Program-made: the position numbers and the translations under genes
Source of the DNA: an uncultured Holophagales bacterium
Lineage (GTDB): Bacteria > Acidobacteriota > Thermoanaerobaculia > UBA5066
Assembly (NCBI GenBank): GCA_937864895.1
Contig: CALMDF010000211.1
Span: 1-7,294, forward strand
Length of the DNA: 7,294 nucleotides
Direction: 5' to 3'
In this document: piece by piece, positions 1 through 6,082 of the stretch
Layout of the letters: the number at the start of each line of letters is the position of its first letter
How positions within the stretch are numbered: the first letter of the stretch is position 1
Notes under the pieces: model-generated
What the model saw: only the letters and a program-made list of their open reading frames with translations
The model's database searches: none
What the model was told of the DNA's origin: nothing

Positions 1-356
1 CCTGGCTCTTCGCCATTGCCGCGAACGCCTGCCGCGACCGGCTCCGGAGCGCCTGGAGGACGACCTCGGTCCCCCTCGAAGGGGTTCCGGAGCCGAAGGG
101 CGAGGGGTCGATCGAGGGGGGGCTCCTCGAGAAGGAGAAGCGGAGGGCCGTCCGGGTGGCCCTCGAGCGCCTGACGCGCGAGCAGCGCGAGGCGCTCCTT
201 CTCTCCCGCTACCGGGGGATGCCCTACGCCGAGGTCGCCCGGACGCTCGGCATCAGCGAGGGGGCCGTGAAGACGCGCGTCTTCCGCGCCGTGGAGACGC
301 TGCGCGCCCTCTTCGCCGAGGAAGGAGGATCGACATGGACTGCCGCGAGGCCCTAG
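1..356 (+). CDS. ECF-type RNA polymerase sigma-70 factor, 5'-truncated by the window
   Basis: Only the C-terminal 117 residues are present, read from base 3; the usual ECF length is about 170-200 residues, so most of region 2 lies upstream. Seen: a region-2.4-like start (WLFAIAANACRDRLR), a variable linker of about 30 residues, then a clear sigma region 4 (about residues 52-107) with LTREQREALLLSRYRG and the helix-turn-helix AEVARTLGISEGAVKTRVFRA. ECF factors direct RNA polymerase to envelope or stress promoters by binding -35 DNA through region 4. The stop (TGA 354-356) lies 22 nt inside the next gene, the anti-sigma factor, so the two are translationally coupled, as is common for sigma/anti-sigma pairs. 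Which promoters it recognises cannot be read from this fragment. The family call is secure; the subgroup is not determined. Confidence 0.93.
   Translation, partial: WLFAIAANACRDRLRSAWRTTSVPLEGVPEPKGEGSIEGGLLEKEKRRAVRVALERLTREQREALLLSRYRGMPYAEVARTLGISEGAVKTRVFRAVETLRALFAEEGGSTWTAARP
322..334 (+). promoter_or_regulatory. Ribosome binding site of the anti-sigma gene
   Basis: AAGGAGGAT (322-330) is a near-perfect Shine-Dalgarno sequence, with GGAGG at 324-328 and 6 nt to the ATG at 335. It lies inside the sigma-factor reading frame. This fixes the start of the downstream gene within the overlap. Confidence 0.85.
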
Positions 357-1303
357 AGATCGCCGTGGCCGCGATGGCGGGCGAGCCCGCTGGGGAGCGG
401 GCGGCCGGGCACGAGGCCCACCTTCGGGAATGCGAGAGGTGCCGGACGGAATCCGCGGCCCTCGAGGAGACGTGGGAACGGATCGCCCTTTCGGACCCGG
501 AGATCCCGCCCGTCTTCCGCGAACGGACGATCGGCCGGATGGAGGAGGCGCTCGCCCGCCGGAACGTCGTCGCGTTCCGCCCGCGAGCCTGGTGGAAGCC
601 GGCGCTGCAGGCGGCGGCCCTCCTCGTCGCCGGGGCGGGCGGCTTCCTCCTCGCGCGCGCCAGCGCCCCCCAGTCGGCCCCGTTCGACGTACCCGGGCCG
701 GTCTCGACCGTCTCCGTCGTCCCCGAGCGGCAGCTCGACGTCTCGAGGGTCGGGCTCGACCTCTCCGGCAACCCCCGTCTCCGGAACATCTCCTTCGAGC
801 CGATCGGGACGGACGGCCGGATCTCGATCTCCTTCGACGTGACGACCCGCTACAGCGTGACGGGGCGGGCGGAGGACCGCGCCGTCGGCTCCCTCCTCGC
901 CTACGTCGTGAACGCGCAGTCGGCGACGGAGGGGGCGCGCGGCCGGGCCATCGACCTCGTCTCGAGCGAGCTCGGGGAGAAGGCCGCGGCCTCACCCGAG
1001 ATCGTCGGCGTCCTCGTGAAGACGCTCCGGGACGACCGGAACCCGGGGGTCCGCAAGAAGGCCGCCGAGGCGCTCGTCCAGCTGCCGCCGTCCGCCGCCA
1101 TCCGGGACGCCCTCTCGCTCGCCCTCAGGGAAGACAAGAACCCCGCCGTGAGGATGCTCGCCGTCGAGGGGCTCGCCCGCGCCGCCACGACCCTGCGCGA
1201 CCCGCTCAGCATCGAGACGCTCCGCCTGAAGGCGGCGGACGAGACCGAGCCCGGCTTCGTCCGCGTCAAGGCCGCCTCGGCGCTTCGCGAAATCCCGCTC
1301 TGA
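335..1303 (+). CDS. Membrane anti-sigma factor: zinc-finger (ZAS/zf-HC2) N-terminus, one TM helix, HEAT-repeat C-terminus
   Basis: 322 residues. The N-terminus carries the zinc-associated anti-sigma motif H-x3-C-x2-C (H29, C33, C36), with C3 near the start as the likely fourth ligand; this domain normally binds and holds the partner ECF sigma factor. A hydrophobic segment at about 88-108 (after RAWWKP) is a single membrane span, so residues from about 110 onward should lie outside the cytoplasmic membrane. Residues 120-195 look like a beta-rich linker of unknown type (RLRNISFEPIG, RISISFDVTTRY). Residues 205-320 form about three HEAT-like helical pairs (LVKTLRDDRNPGVRKKAAEAL; LALREDKNPAVRMLAVEGLA; a weaker third near EPGFVRVKAASAL). 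The start at 335 is chosen by its strong ribosome binding site and the 22-nt overlap with the sigma gene. Inference: the HEAT domain is the periplasmic sensor or partner-binding module that controls sigma release. Confidence 0.9.
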   Translation: MDCREALEIAVAAMAGEPAGERAAGHEAHLRECERCRTESAALEETWERIALSDPEIPPVFRERTIGRMEEALARRNVVAFRPRAWWKPALQAAALLVAGAGGFLLARASAPQSAPFDVPGPVSTVSVVPERQLDVSRVGLDLSGNPRLRNISFEPIGTDGRISISFDVTTRYSVTGRAEDRAVGSLLAYVVNAQSATEGARGRAIDLVSSELGEKAAASPEIVGVLVKTLRDDRNPGVRKKAAEALVQLPPSAAIRDALSLALREDKNPAVRMLAVEGLARAATTLRDPLSIETLRLKAADETEPGFVRVKAASALREIPL

Positions 1304-1323
1304 ACGTGACCTTTCCCGCGATC

Positions 1324-1338
1324 GCCCGTCAGACGGGC
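1324..1338 (+). other. Small hairpin between the anti-sigma and DUF4097 genes
   Basis: GCCCGT (1324-1329) and ACGGGC (1333-1338) form a perfect 6-bp stem with a CAG loop in the 53-nt gap between the two genes. It has no T-tract, so it is not a convincing terminator, and it could occur by chance at this GC content. The short gap suggests the DUF4097 gene is in the same operon as the sigma and anti-sigma genes. Confidence 0.3.
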
Positions 1339-1346
1339 ATGAACAC

Positions 1347-1359
1347 GGAGACGACGATG
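1347..1359 (+). promoter_or_regulatory. Ribosome binding site deciding the DUF4097 start
   Basis: GGAG at 1347-1350 lies 6 nt before the ATG at 1357. An in-frame ATG at 1339 is possible but has no comparable Shine-Dalgarno sequence and would put a polar MNTETT stretch before the signal peptide. I therefore take 1357 as the start. Confidence 0.6.
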
Positions 1360-3270
1360 ACCCCCGCAACGCCCCGCCCCGTTTCCCGCGGCTGGACCGT
1401 CCTCTGGATCCTCCTGATCGGGGCCTTCCTCCTCGTTTCGCTCGCGTGGCCGGCCCGCGCCGACCGGCTCTCGGCGAAGGCCTCCCGGACCGACACGTTC
1501 GGCGCCGTCGCCGGGGTGAAGTCGCTGTCGATCGACGGCGTCAACGGGGATGTCGAGGTGACGGCCGGGACGTCGTTCGCCGCCACCGTCGAGGTCACCG
1601 TCAAGGCGGACCGCGAGGCGCGGGCGAAGGAGATCCTCGGCCAGACGAAGATCTCGTTCGAGAACAAGGGCGGGGAGCTCTCCCTCGCCACTCTCGAGCC
1701 GGGCGCGACGCTCTCGCGGGACGGCCGCCACGCGCGGCTTCACGTCTCGGGCGACGGCGGCCGGCCGTGGAGGGTGGAGGCGCGCTACCGCGTGACGCTT
1801 CCGCCCGGCGCGGCTCTCGAGGTCTCGGTCGTCAACGGGGGAGTCCGGACGTCCGGGCTCGACGGCGTGCAGGAGCTCACGACGGTGAACGGGCGCGTCG
1901 AGGCGGCGGGGGCGCGCCGGGACGTCTCCCTGAAGTCGGTGAACGGCTCCGTGGAAGGGACGCTCGCGGCGCTGCCGCGAGGGGCGAAGGTCTCGGCAGA
2001 GACGGTGAACGGGGGCGTCGTCCTCGTCCTCCCCGCCGACGGGGCGTTCGACCTGAAGGCCTCCGCGATCAACGGCGGCATCCGGTCGAGCTTCGCGCTC
2101 CCGGTGTCCGGCGCGGCCTACGCCGGCGAGGAGGCCGCCCGGGCGGCCGAGGAAGCCGTCCGCGTCGAGGCGGATCGCGCGCGGGCCGAGGCGGACCGGG
2201 CGCGCGAGAGGGCCGAGAGAAGCCGCGAGCGGTCGACGTCCGAAGACGACGAGTGGGACCGCGAGTGGGAGGAGTTCGGCCGCGAGATGGCGAAGTTCGG
2301 CAGGGAGATGGCACGCCTCAGCCGCGAGATCTCCCGCTCGGTCTCCGGGAGCCTCAACCGCTCGTACGAGGGGTCGATCAGGGGCGGCGGGGCCTCGGTG
2401 AAGTGCTCGACGGTGAACGGCGGGGTGCTCGTCCTGGCCGCCGGCACGGTCGAGTCCGACGCGAAGTCCCTCGTTCCCAGGGGGTCGAAGAGCTGGGAGG
2501 TCTCGGGGGTCGTGCCCCCCGTGCCCCCCGTGCCCCCGGTTCCGCCAGTGCCCTCCGTTCGGGGCCTGCACGGGCACGGCTACGAGGAGGGGTCGATCGT
2601 CAAGGGAGACGTCGCGGGCGACTTCAGCGCGTCGCTGCCGACCGGCGACGTGAAGCTCGGGAACGTCTCGGGCCGGGTGACCGTGAGGACGAGCTCGGGC
2701 GACGTGAAGGTCGCTTCCGCGGGGAAGGGGGCGGAGCTGTCGAGCTCCGGCGGAGGCGTGCGCATCGAGCGCGTCGAGGGCGGGCTCACGGCGTCCTCCC
2801 TCGGCGGGGACCTCGTCGTCGGCGACGTCTCGGGGGAGGCTCGCCTCAGGACGATGGGAGGCGACATCCGCCTCCGGTCCGCGAAGGGCCCCGTGACCGC
2901 GAAGACGGCGGGCGGCGACCTGCGGCTCCTCCGGGTCTCCGGTTCGGTGCGGGCCGAGACGGCCGGGGGGGAGGTCTACTGCGAGATCGTGGCGAAGGAC
3001 GCCGGCGGGGTCGAGCTGTCGACCGGGGGGGGCGACGTGACGCTCGTCCTCCCCGCGAACTTCCGGGGAGACGTGGAGGCGAACGTGAGGGCGGTCGACG
3101 CCGACGGCGACTACATCGTCTCGGAGTTCCCCGAGATCGCGGTCGTCAGCCACCGCAGCCCCGGCCGCGGCGCCGTCCGCGCCGAAGGAAAGCTCAACGG
3201 CGGCGGGCCGAAGGTGACGATCAGCGCGTCGTCCGGCACCGTCCACATCCGGAAGGGCCCCCCGGCCTGA
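1357..3270 (+). CDS. Secreted DUF4097-family beta-strand repeat protein (putative envelope/adhesin-like), complete copy
   Basis: 637 residues. A signal peptide covers about residues 1-36: charged start, hydrophobic core WTVLWILLIGAFLLVSLAW, and likely cleavage after ARA, before DRLSA. The mature part is a beta-solenoid-like series of short strands. The first block (55-250) repeats VNG turns (GVNGDV, VVNGGV, TVNGRV, SVNGSV, TVNGGV, AINGGI). An Ala/Arg/Glu-rich, probably helical or coiled-coil insert follows at about 254-330, then another TVNGGV strand. A (VPP)4VPS linker (386-400) leads to a second block (412-637) of SSGDVKV, LGGDLVV, MGGDIRL, AGGDLRL and GGGDVTL strands. This layout matches the DUF4097/putative adhesin family, whose biochemical function is unknown. 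Position 53 nt after the anti-sigma gene suggests it belongs to that operon and acts in the envelope. All but the first 28 codons are repeated at 3526-5354. Confidence 0.85.
   Translation: MTPATPRPVSRGWTVLWILLIGAFLLVSLAWPARADRLSAKASRTDTFGAVAGVKSLSIDGVNGDVEVTAGTSFAATVEVTVKADREARAKEILGQTKISFENKGGELSLATLEPGATLSRDGRHARLHVSGDGGRPWRVEARYRVTLPPGAALEVSVVNGGVRTSGLDGVQELTTVNGRVEAAGARRDVSLKSVNGSVEGTLAALPRGAKVSAETVNGGVVLVLPADGAFDLKASAINGGIRSSFALPVSGAAYAGEEAARAAEEAVRVEADRARAEADRARERAERSRERSTSEDDEWDREWEEFGREMAKFGREMARLSREISRSVSGSLNRSYEGSIRGGGASVKCSTVNGGVLVLAAGTVESDAKSLVPRGSKSWEVSGVVPPVPPVPPVPPVPSVRGLHGHGYEEGSIVKGDVAGDFSASLPTGDVKLGNVSGRVTVRTSSGDVKVASAGKGAELSSSGGGVRIERVEGGLTASSLGGDLVVGDVSGEARLRTMGGDIRLRSAKGPVTAKTAGGDLRLLRVSGSVRAETAGGEVYCEIVAKDAGGVELSTGGGDVTLVLPANFRGDVEANVRAVDADGDYIVSEFPEIAVVSHRSPGRGAVRAEGKLNGGGPKVTISASSGTVHIRKGPPA
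2512..2556 (+). repeat. Five 9-bp units encoding (VPP)4-VPS
   Basis: Five consecutive 9-mers: GTGCCCCCC twice, GTGCCCCCG, GTTCCGCCA and GTGCCCTCC. They encode residues 386-400 of the DUF4097 protein. The in-frame Pro/Val repeat is a likely extended linker between the two beta-repeat blocks. The first three units are almost identical, so unit number could vary by slippage without frameshift. Confidence 0.85.
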
Positions 3271-3287
3271 CCGTCGCTCCGCGACGG
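3271..3287 (+). other. Hairpin immediately after the DUF4097 stop
   Basis: CCGTCGC (3271-3277), loop TCC, GCGACGG (3281-3287): a perfect 7-bp stem starting on the base after the TGA. It has no following T-run, so it may protect the 3' end or reinforce the terminator 14 nt further on. It is duplicated at 5355-5371. Confidence 0.45.
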
Positions 3288-3300
3288 CCGGGTCCGATGA

Positions 3301-3342
3301 CGAAGCCAGCCAGCCCCCGCGACGGCGGGGGCTCCTTCGTTT
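3301..3342 (+). terminator. Rho-independent terminator-like hairpin after the DUF4097 gene (copy A)
   Basis: Core stem AGCCCCCGC (3312-3320) with GCGGGGGCT (3325-3333) and a GACG tetraloop, nine perfect base pairs. A second helix, CGAAG (3301-3305) with CTTCG (3335-3339), can extend it across an asymmetric internal loop. The T-tract is short (CTTCGTTT), so termination strength is uncertain. It separates the sigma/anti-sigma/DUF4097 unit from the beta-barrel gene. Confidence 0.65.
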
Positions 3343-3398
3343 GGTACCCTGCCATCGGCGCCGGCTTCGCGCCGGGTCCGGCCCCGCGATTCCCGCTC

Positions 3399-3412
3399 GG
3401 AGGTTCCTCACG
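3399..3412 (+). promoter_or_regulatory. Ribosome binding site of the truncated beta-barrel copy
   Basis: GGAGG at 3399-3403, 9 nt before the ATG at 3413, identical to the site before the intact gene (5483-5487). It would still load ribosomes onto the broken gene and its out-of-frame extension. Confidence 0.7.
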
Positions 3413-3525
3413 ATGAAGCGATCGATCCTCGCGGCGTCCCTCGCCGCGGCCTCTTTCCTCGCCGCCCCGCGGGCGGACGCCGTCATCCCGGAGAAGGGCT
3501 CCGTCGCGATCTTCGCGGCGGCGGG
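3413..3525 (+). pseudogene. 5' fragment of an outer-membrane beta-barrel gene, cut at the duplication junction
   Basis: 37 codons plus two bases: start, signal peptide (MKRSILAASLAAASFLAAP, cleavage likely after RADA) and about 14 mature residues (VIPEKGSVAIFAAA). The intact homologue is at 5497-6024. The first 38 bases match it exactly. The remaining 75 carry 8 substitutions, of which four are synonymous third-position changes and the others give Ser for Ala, Phe for Leu and Ala for Val. At 3526 the sequence switches to the inside of the DUF4097 signal peptide, one base out of frame. The reading frame stays open to 5500 only because stops are rare at this GC content; the extension is Arg/Gly-rich and resembles no real protein. 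Confidence 0.8.
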
Positions 3526-5354
3526 TCGCGTGGCCGGCCCGCGCCGACCGGCTCTCGGCGAAGGCCTCCCGGACCGACACGTTCGGCGCCGTCGCCGGGG
3601 TGAAGTCGCTGTCGATCGACGGCGTCAACGGGGATGTCGAGGTGACGGCCGGGACGTCGTTCGCCGCCACCGTCGAGGTCACCGTCAAGGCGGACCGCGA
3701 GGCGCGGGCGAAGGAGATCCTCGGCCAGACGAAGATCTCGTTCGAGAACAAGGGCGGGGAGCTCTCCCTCGCCACTCTCGAGCCGGGCGCGACGCTCTCG
3801 CGGGACGGCCGCCACGCGCGGCTTCACGTCTCGGGCGACGGCGGCCGGCCGTGGAGGGTGGAGGCGCGCTACCGCGTGACGCTTCCGCCCGGCGCGGCTC
3901 TCGAGGTCTCGGTCGTCAACGGGGGAGTCCGGACGTCCGGGCTCGACGGCGTGCAGGAGCTCACGACGGTGAACGGGCGCGTCGAGGCGGCGGGGGCGCG
4001 CCGGGACGTCTCCCTGAAGTCGGTGAACGGCTCCGTGGAAGGGACGCTCGCGGCGCTGCCGCGAGGGGCGAAGGTCTCGGCAGAGACGGTGAACGGGGGC
4101 GTCGTCCTCGTCCTCCCCGCCGACGGGGCGTTCGACCTGAAGGCCTCCGCGATCAACGGCGGCATCCGGTCGAGCTTCGCGCTCCCGGTGTCCGGCGCGG
4201 CCTACGCCGGCGAGGAGGCCGCCCGGGCGGCCGAGGAAGCCGTCCGCGTCGAGGCGGATCGCGCGCGGGCCGAGGCGGACCGGGCGCGCGAGAGGGCCGA
4301 GAGAAGCCGCGAGCGGTCGACGTCCGAAGACGACGAGTGGGACCGCGAGTGGGAGGAGTTCGGCCGCGAGATGGCGAAGTTCGGCAGGGAGATGGCACGC
4401 CTCAGCCGCGAGATCTCCCGCTCGGTCTCCGGGAGCCTCAACCGCTCGTACGAGGGGTCGATCAGGGGCGGCGGGGCCTCGGTGAAGTGCTCGACGGTGA
4501 ACGGCGGGGTGCTCGTCCTGGCCGCCGGCACGGTCGAGTCCGACGCGAAGTCCCTCGTTCCCAGGGGGTCGAAGAGCTGGGAGGTCTCGGGGGTCGTGCC
4601 CCCCGTGCCCCCCGTGCCCCCGGTTCCGCCAGTGCCCTCCGTTCGGGGCCTGCACGGGCACGGCTACGAGGAGGGGTCGATCGTCAAGGGAGACGTCGCG
4701 GGCGACTTCAGCGCGTCGCTGCCGACCGGCGACGTGAAGCTCGGGAACGTCTCGGGCCGGGTGACCGTGAGGACGAGCTCGGGCGACGTGAAGGTCGCTT
4801 CCGCGGGGAAGGGGGCGGAGCTGTCGAGCTCCGGCGGAGGCGTGCGCATCGAGCGCGTCGAGGGCGGGCTCACGGCGTCCTCCCTCGGCGGGGACCTCGT
4901 CGTCGGCGACGTCTCGGGGGAGGCTCGCCTCAGGACGATGGGAGGCGACATCCGCCTCCGGTCCGCGAAGGGCCCCGTGACCGCGAAGACGGCGGGCGGC
5001 GACCTGCGGCTCCTCCGGGTCTCCGGTTCGGTGCGGGCCGAGACGGCCGGGGGGGAGGTCTACTGCGAGATCGTGGCGAAGGACGCCGGCGGGGTCGAGC
5101 TGTCGACCGGGGGGGGCGACGTGACGCTCGTCCTCCCCGCGAACTTCCGGGGAGACGTGGAGGCGAACGTGAGGGCGGTCGACGCCGACGGCGACTACAT
5201 CGTCTCGGAGTTCCCCGAGATCGCGGTCGTCAGCCACCGCAGCCCCGGCCGCGGCGCCGTCCGCGCCGAAGGAAAGCTCAACGGCGGCGGGCCGAAGGTG
5301 ACGATCAGCGCGTCGTCCGGCACCGTCCACATCCGGAAGGGCCCCCCGGCCTGA
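3526..5354 (+). pseudogene. Headless second copy of the DUF4097 beta-strand repeat gene
   Basis: This copy carries the DUF4097 coding sequence from within codon 29 (residues 30-637 complete) to the same stop, with no difference seen from the first copy. It lacks the start codon, ribosome binding site and nearly all of the signal peptide, keeping only AWPARA before the mature sequence. The upstream beta-barrel signal peptide is joined one base out of frame, so no exported fusion is made. The nearest in-frame start is a GTG at 3600 (Val54 of the full protein), which has no Shine-Dalgarno sequence and would give a 584-residue protein with no export signal. A cytoplasmic product of this beta-repeat domain is unlikely to be useful. 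Most likely a pseudogene, unless the junction is an assembly or base-call error. Confidence 0.75.
4596..4640 (+). repeat. Second copy of the five 9-bp (VPP)4-VPS units
   Basis: Same five 9-mers as at 2512-2556, with the same base pattern and the same unit count, inside the headless DUF4097 copy. Equal length at a slippage-prone site suggests the duplication is very recent, or that the second copy is an assembly product. Confidence 0.8.
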
Positions 5355-5371
5355 CCGTCGCTCCGCGACGG
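5355..5371 (+). other. Hairpin after the second DUF4097 stop
   Basis: Duplicate of the hairpin at 3271-3287: 7-bp stem CCGTCGC/GCGACGG with a TCC loop, directly after the TGA. Confidence 0.4.
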
Positions 5372-5384
5372 CCGGGTCCGATGA

Positions 5385-5426
5385 CGAAGCCAGCCAGCCC
5401 CCGCGACGGCGGGGGCTCCTTCGTTT
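5385..5426 (+). terminator. Rho-independent terminator-like hairpin (copy B)
   Basis: Duplicate of the hairpin at 3301-3342: core stem AGCCCCCGC (5396-5404) and GCGGGGGCT (5409-5417) with a GACG loop, plus outer CGAAG/CTTCG pairing. It lies upstream of the intact beta-barrel gene, which therefore probably needs its own promoter in the 70-100 nt before its start. Confidence 0.65.
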
Positions 5427-5482
5427 GGTACCCTGCCATCGGCGCCGGCTTCGCGCCGGGTCCGGCCCCGCGATTCCCGCTC

Positions 5483-5496
5483 GGAGGTTCCTCACG
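5483..5496 (+). promoter_or_regulatory. Ribosome binding site of the intact beta-barrel gene
   Basis: GGAGG at 5483-5487, 9 nt before the ATG at 5497. It selects this start over an in-frame GTG at 5425, which lies in the terminator tail and would add non-signal residues in front of a clean signal peptide. Confidence 0.8.
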
Positions 5497-6024
5497 ATGA
5501 AGCGATCGATCCTCGCGGCGTCCCTCGCCGCGGCCGCGCTCCTTGCCGCCCCGCGCGCGGACGCCGTCATTCCCGAGAAGGGCTCCGTCGCGATCTTCGC
5601 GGCGGTGGGCCCGGCCCTCCCGTTCGAGGGGGACTACGACATCGGGTTCCATCTCGAGGGAGGCGGCGAGTACTACTTCACGAACAGTTTTGCGGTCCGC
5701 GCGACGGTCGCCTTCGCCCGCGTGGGGACGGACGTGTCCGGTTCCGACGCGACGATCGGCGGGCTCGAGGCCTCGGCCGTCTACGGGTCGCGCCGCGGGG
5801 ACTGGTCGCCCTTCGTCCTGGGCGGGATCGGCATCCACACCGTGGATCCTCCGGGCGACGGCCCCTCCCAGCGGCTCGGGGCCCACTTCGGCGCGGGGAC
5901 GGACTATTTCCTCAACCGGCGCACGGCGCTGACCGGTCAGCTCACCGGGCGATTCATCGGGAGCACGGGCGGGCGCGCCTCCAGCCTCGTGACCCTGACT
6001 TTCGGCGTCAAGTATCACTTCTGA
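5497..6024 (+). CDS. Small outer-membrane beta-barrel protein, intact copy
   Basis: 175 residues. A clear signal peptide is MKRSILAASL followed by an Ala/Leu core, with probable cleavage after ADA (residue 23). The mature protein of about 152 residues alternates polar and hydrophobic residues in strand-like stretches (VAIFAAVGPALPF, DIGFHLEGGGEYYF, FAVRATVAFARVG, FVLGGIGIHTV, RLGAHFGAGTDYFL, ALTGQLTGRFIG, VTLTFGVKYHF). It ends in an aromatic residue, the usual beta-signal for BAM-dependent insertion. Size and pattern fit an eight-stranded OmpA/OmpX-like or OMP_b-brl barrel; the family assignment is by pattern only and no ligand can be inferred. It is followed by a strong hairpin, so it is probably monocistronic. 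Its first 113 bases are duplicated, with changes, at 3413-3525. Confidence 0.82.
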   Translation: MKRSILAASLAAAALLAAPRADAVIPEKGSVAIFAAVGPALPFEGDYDIGFHLEGGGEYYFTNSFAVRATVAFARVGTDVSGSDATIGGLEASAVYGSRRGDWSPFVLGGIGIHTVDPPGDGPSQRLGAHFGAGTDYFLNRRTALTGQLTGRFIGSTGGRASSLVTLTFGVKYHF

Positions 6025-6047
6025 CGTGGCTTGCGGTGCGTTCGGGG

Positions 6048-6075
6048 CCCCCTCGCGGTCGGCGCGAGGGGGGTT
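6048..6075 (+). terminator. Strong hairpin terminator after the beta-barrel gene
   Basis: CCCCCTCGCG (6048-6057) pairs perfectly with CGCGAGGGGG (6063-6072), a 10-bp GC-rich stem with loop GTCGG, 23 nt after the stop. The T-run is minimal (TT at 6074-6075). It separates the envelope-protein region from the efflux-like unit. Confidence 0.65.
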
Positions 6076-6082
6076 CCCGTGC

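Larger units (their letters stand above)
1442..3525 (+). repeat. Tandem direct duplication, unit A (2,084 bp)
   Basis: This segment recurs immediately downstream at an offset of exactly 2,084 bases. Identity begins at base 1442 (matching 3526; base 1441 differs from 3525) and looks perfect to 3450 (matching 5534). I compared several blocks base by base, and translations in three different frames agree throughout. From 3451 to 3525 the match with 5535-5609 drops to 67 of 75. The unit holds the DUF4097 gene from codon 29, its terminator, the intergenic region and the first 113 nt of the beta-barrel gene. No terminal inverted repeats, transposase or flanking short target duplications are visible. 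Confidence 0.93.
3526..5609 (+). repeat. Tandem direct duplication, unit B (2,084 bp)
   Basis: This is the second unit, abutting the first with no spacer. Bases 3526-5534 match 1442-3450 with no difference found. Bases 5535-5609 match 3451-3525 at 67 of 75 positions, differing opposite 3452, 3454, 3455, 3460, 3472, 3487, 3490 and 3522. This unit keeps the intact 3' junction into the beta-barrel gene, while unit A keeps the intact 5' junction into the DUF4097 gene. Together they give one complete copy of each gene and one broken copy of each. Confidence 0.93.

Noticed and set aside
430..1356. Open frame extending the DUF4097 gene upstream to 430
   Set aside because: This stretch overlaps the anti-sigma gene in another frame and is an Arg/Pro/Gly-rich shadow. 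The signal peptide and ribosome binding site place the real start at 1357.
3341..3350. TACCCT (3345-3350) as a -10 box for the beta-barrel gene
   Set aside because: No -35-like hexamer lies at proper spacing; that position falls inside the terminator stem. A promoter is expected in this region, but I cannot place it.
3600..5354. GTG-initiated 584-residue version of the second DUF4097 copy as a functional gene
   Set aside because: The GTG matches internal Val54 of the full protein, has no Shine-Dalgarno sequence and gives no signal peptide. It is kept as a pseudogene call.
3413..5500. Apparent fusion of the beta-barrel signal peptide to a long downstream protein
   Set aside because: After 3526 the frame is the wrong one for the DUF4097 sequence and gives an Arg/Gly-rich product. 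The same frame is open in unit A (1446-3416) for the same compositional reason.
901..5570. Long minus-strand open frames (901-3486 and 3483-5570)
   Set aside because: They lie antisense to well-supported genes and are rich in Arg/Ala/Pro/His with no recognisable domain. They are typical antisense shadows at about 70% GC.
1442..5609. Composite transposon or insertion sequence as the cause of the duplication
   Set aside because: There is no transposase, no terminal inverted repeat and no target-site duplication at 1442, 3526 or 5609.
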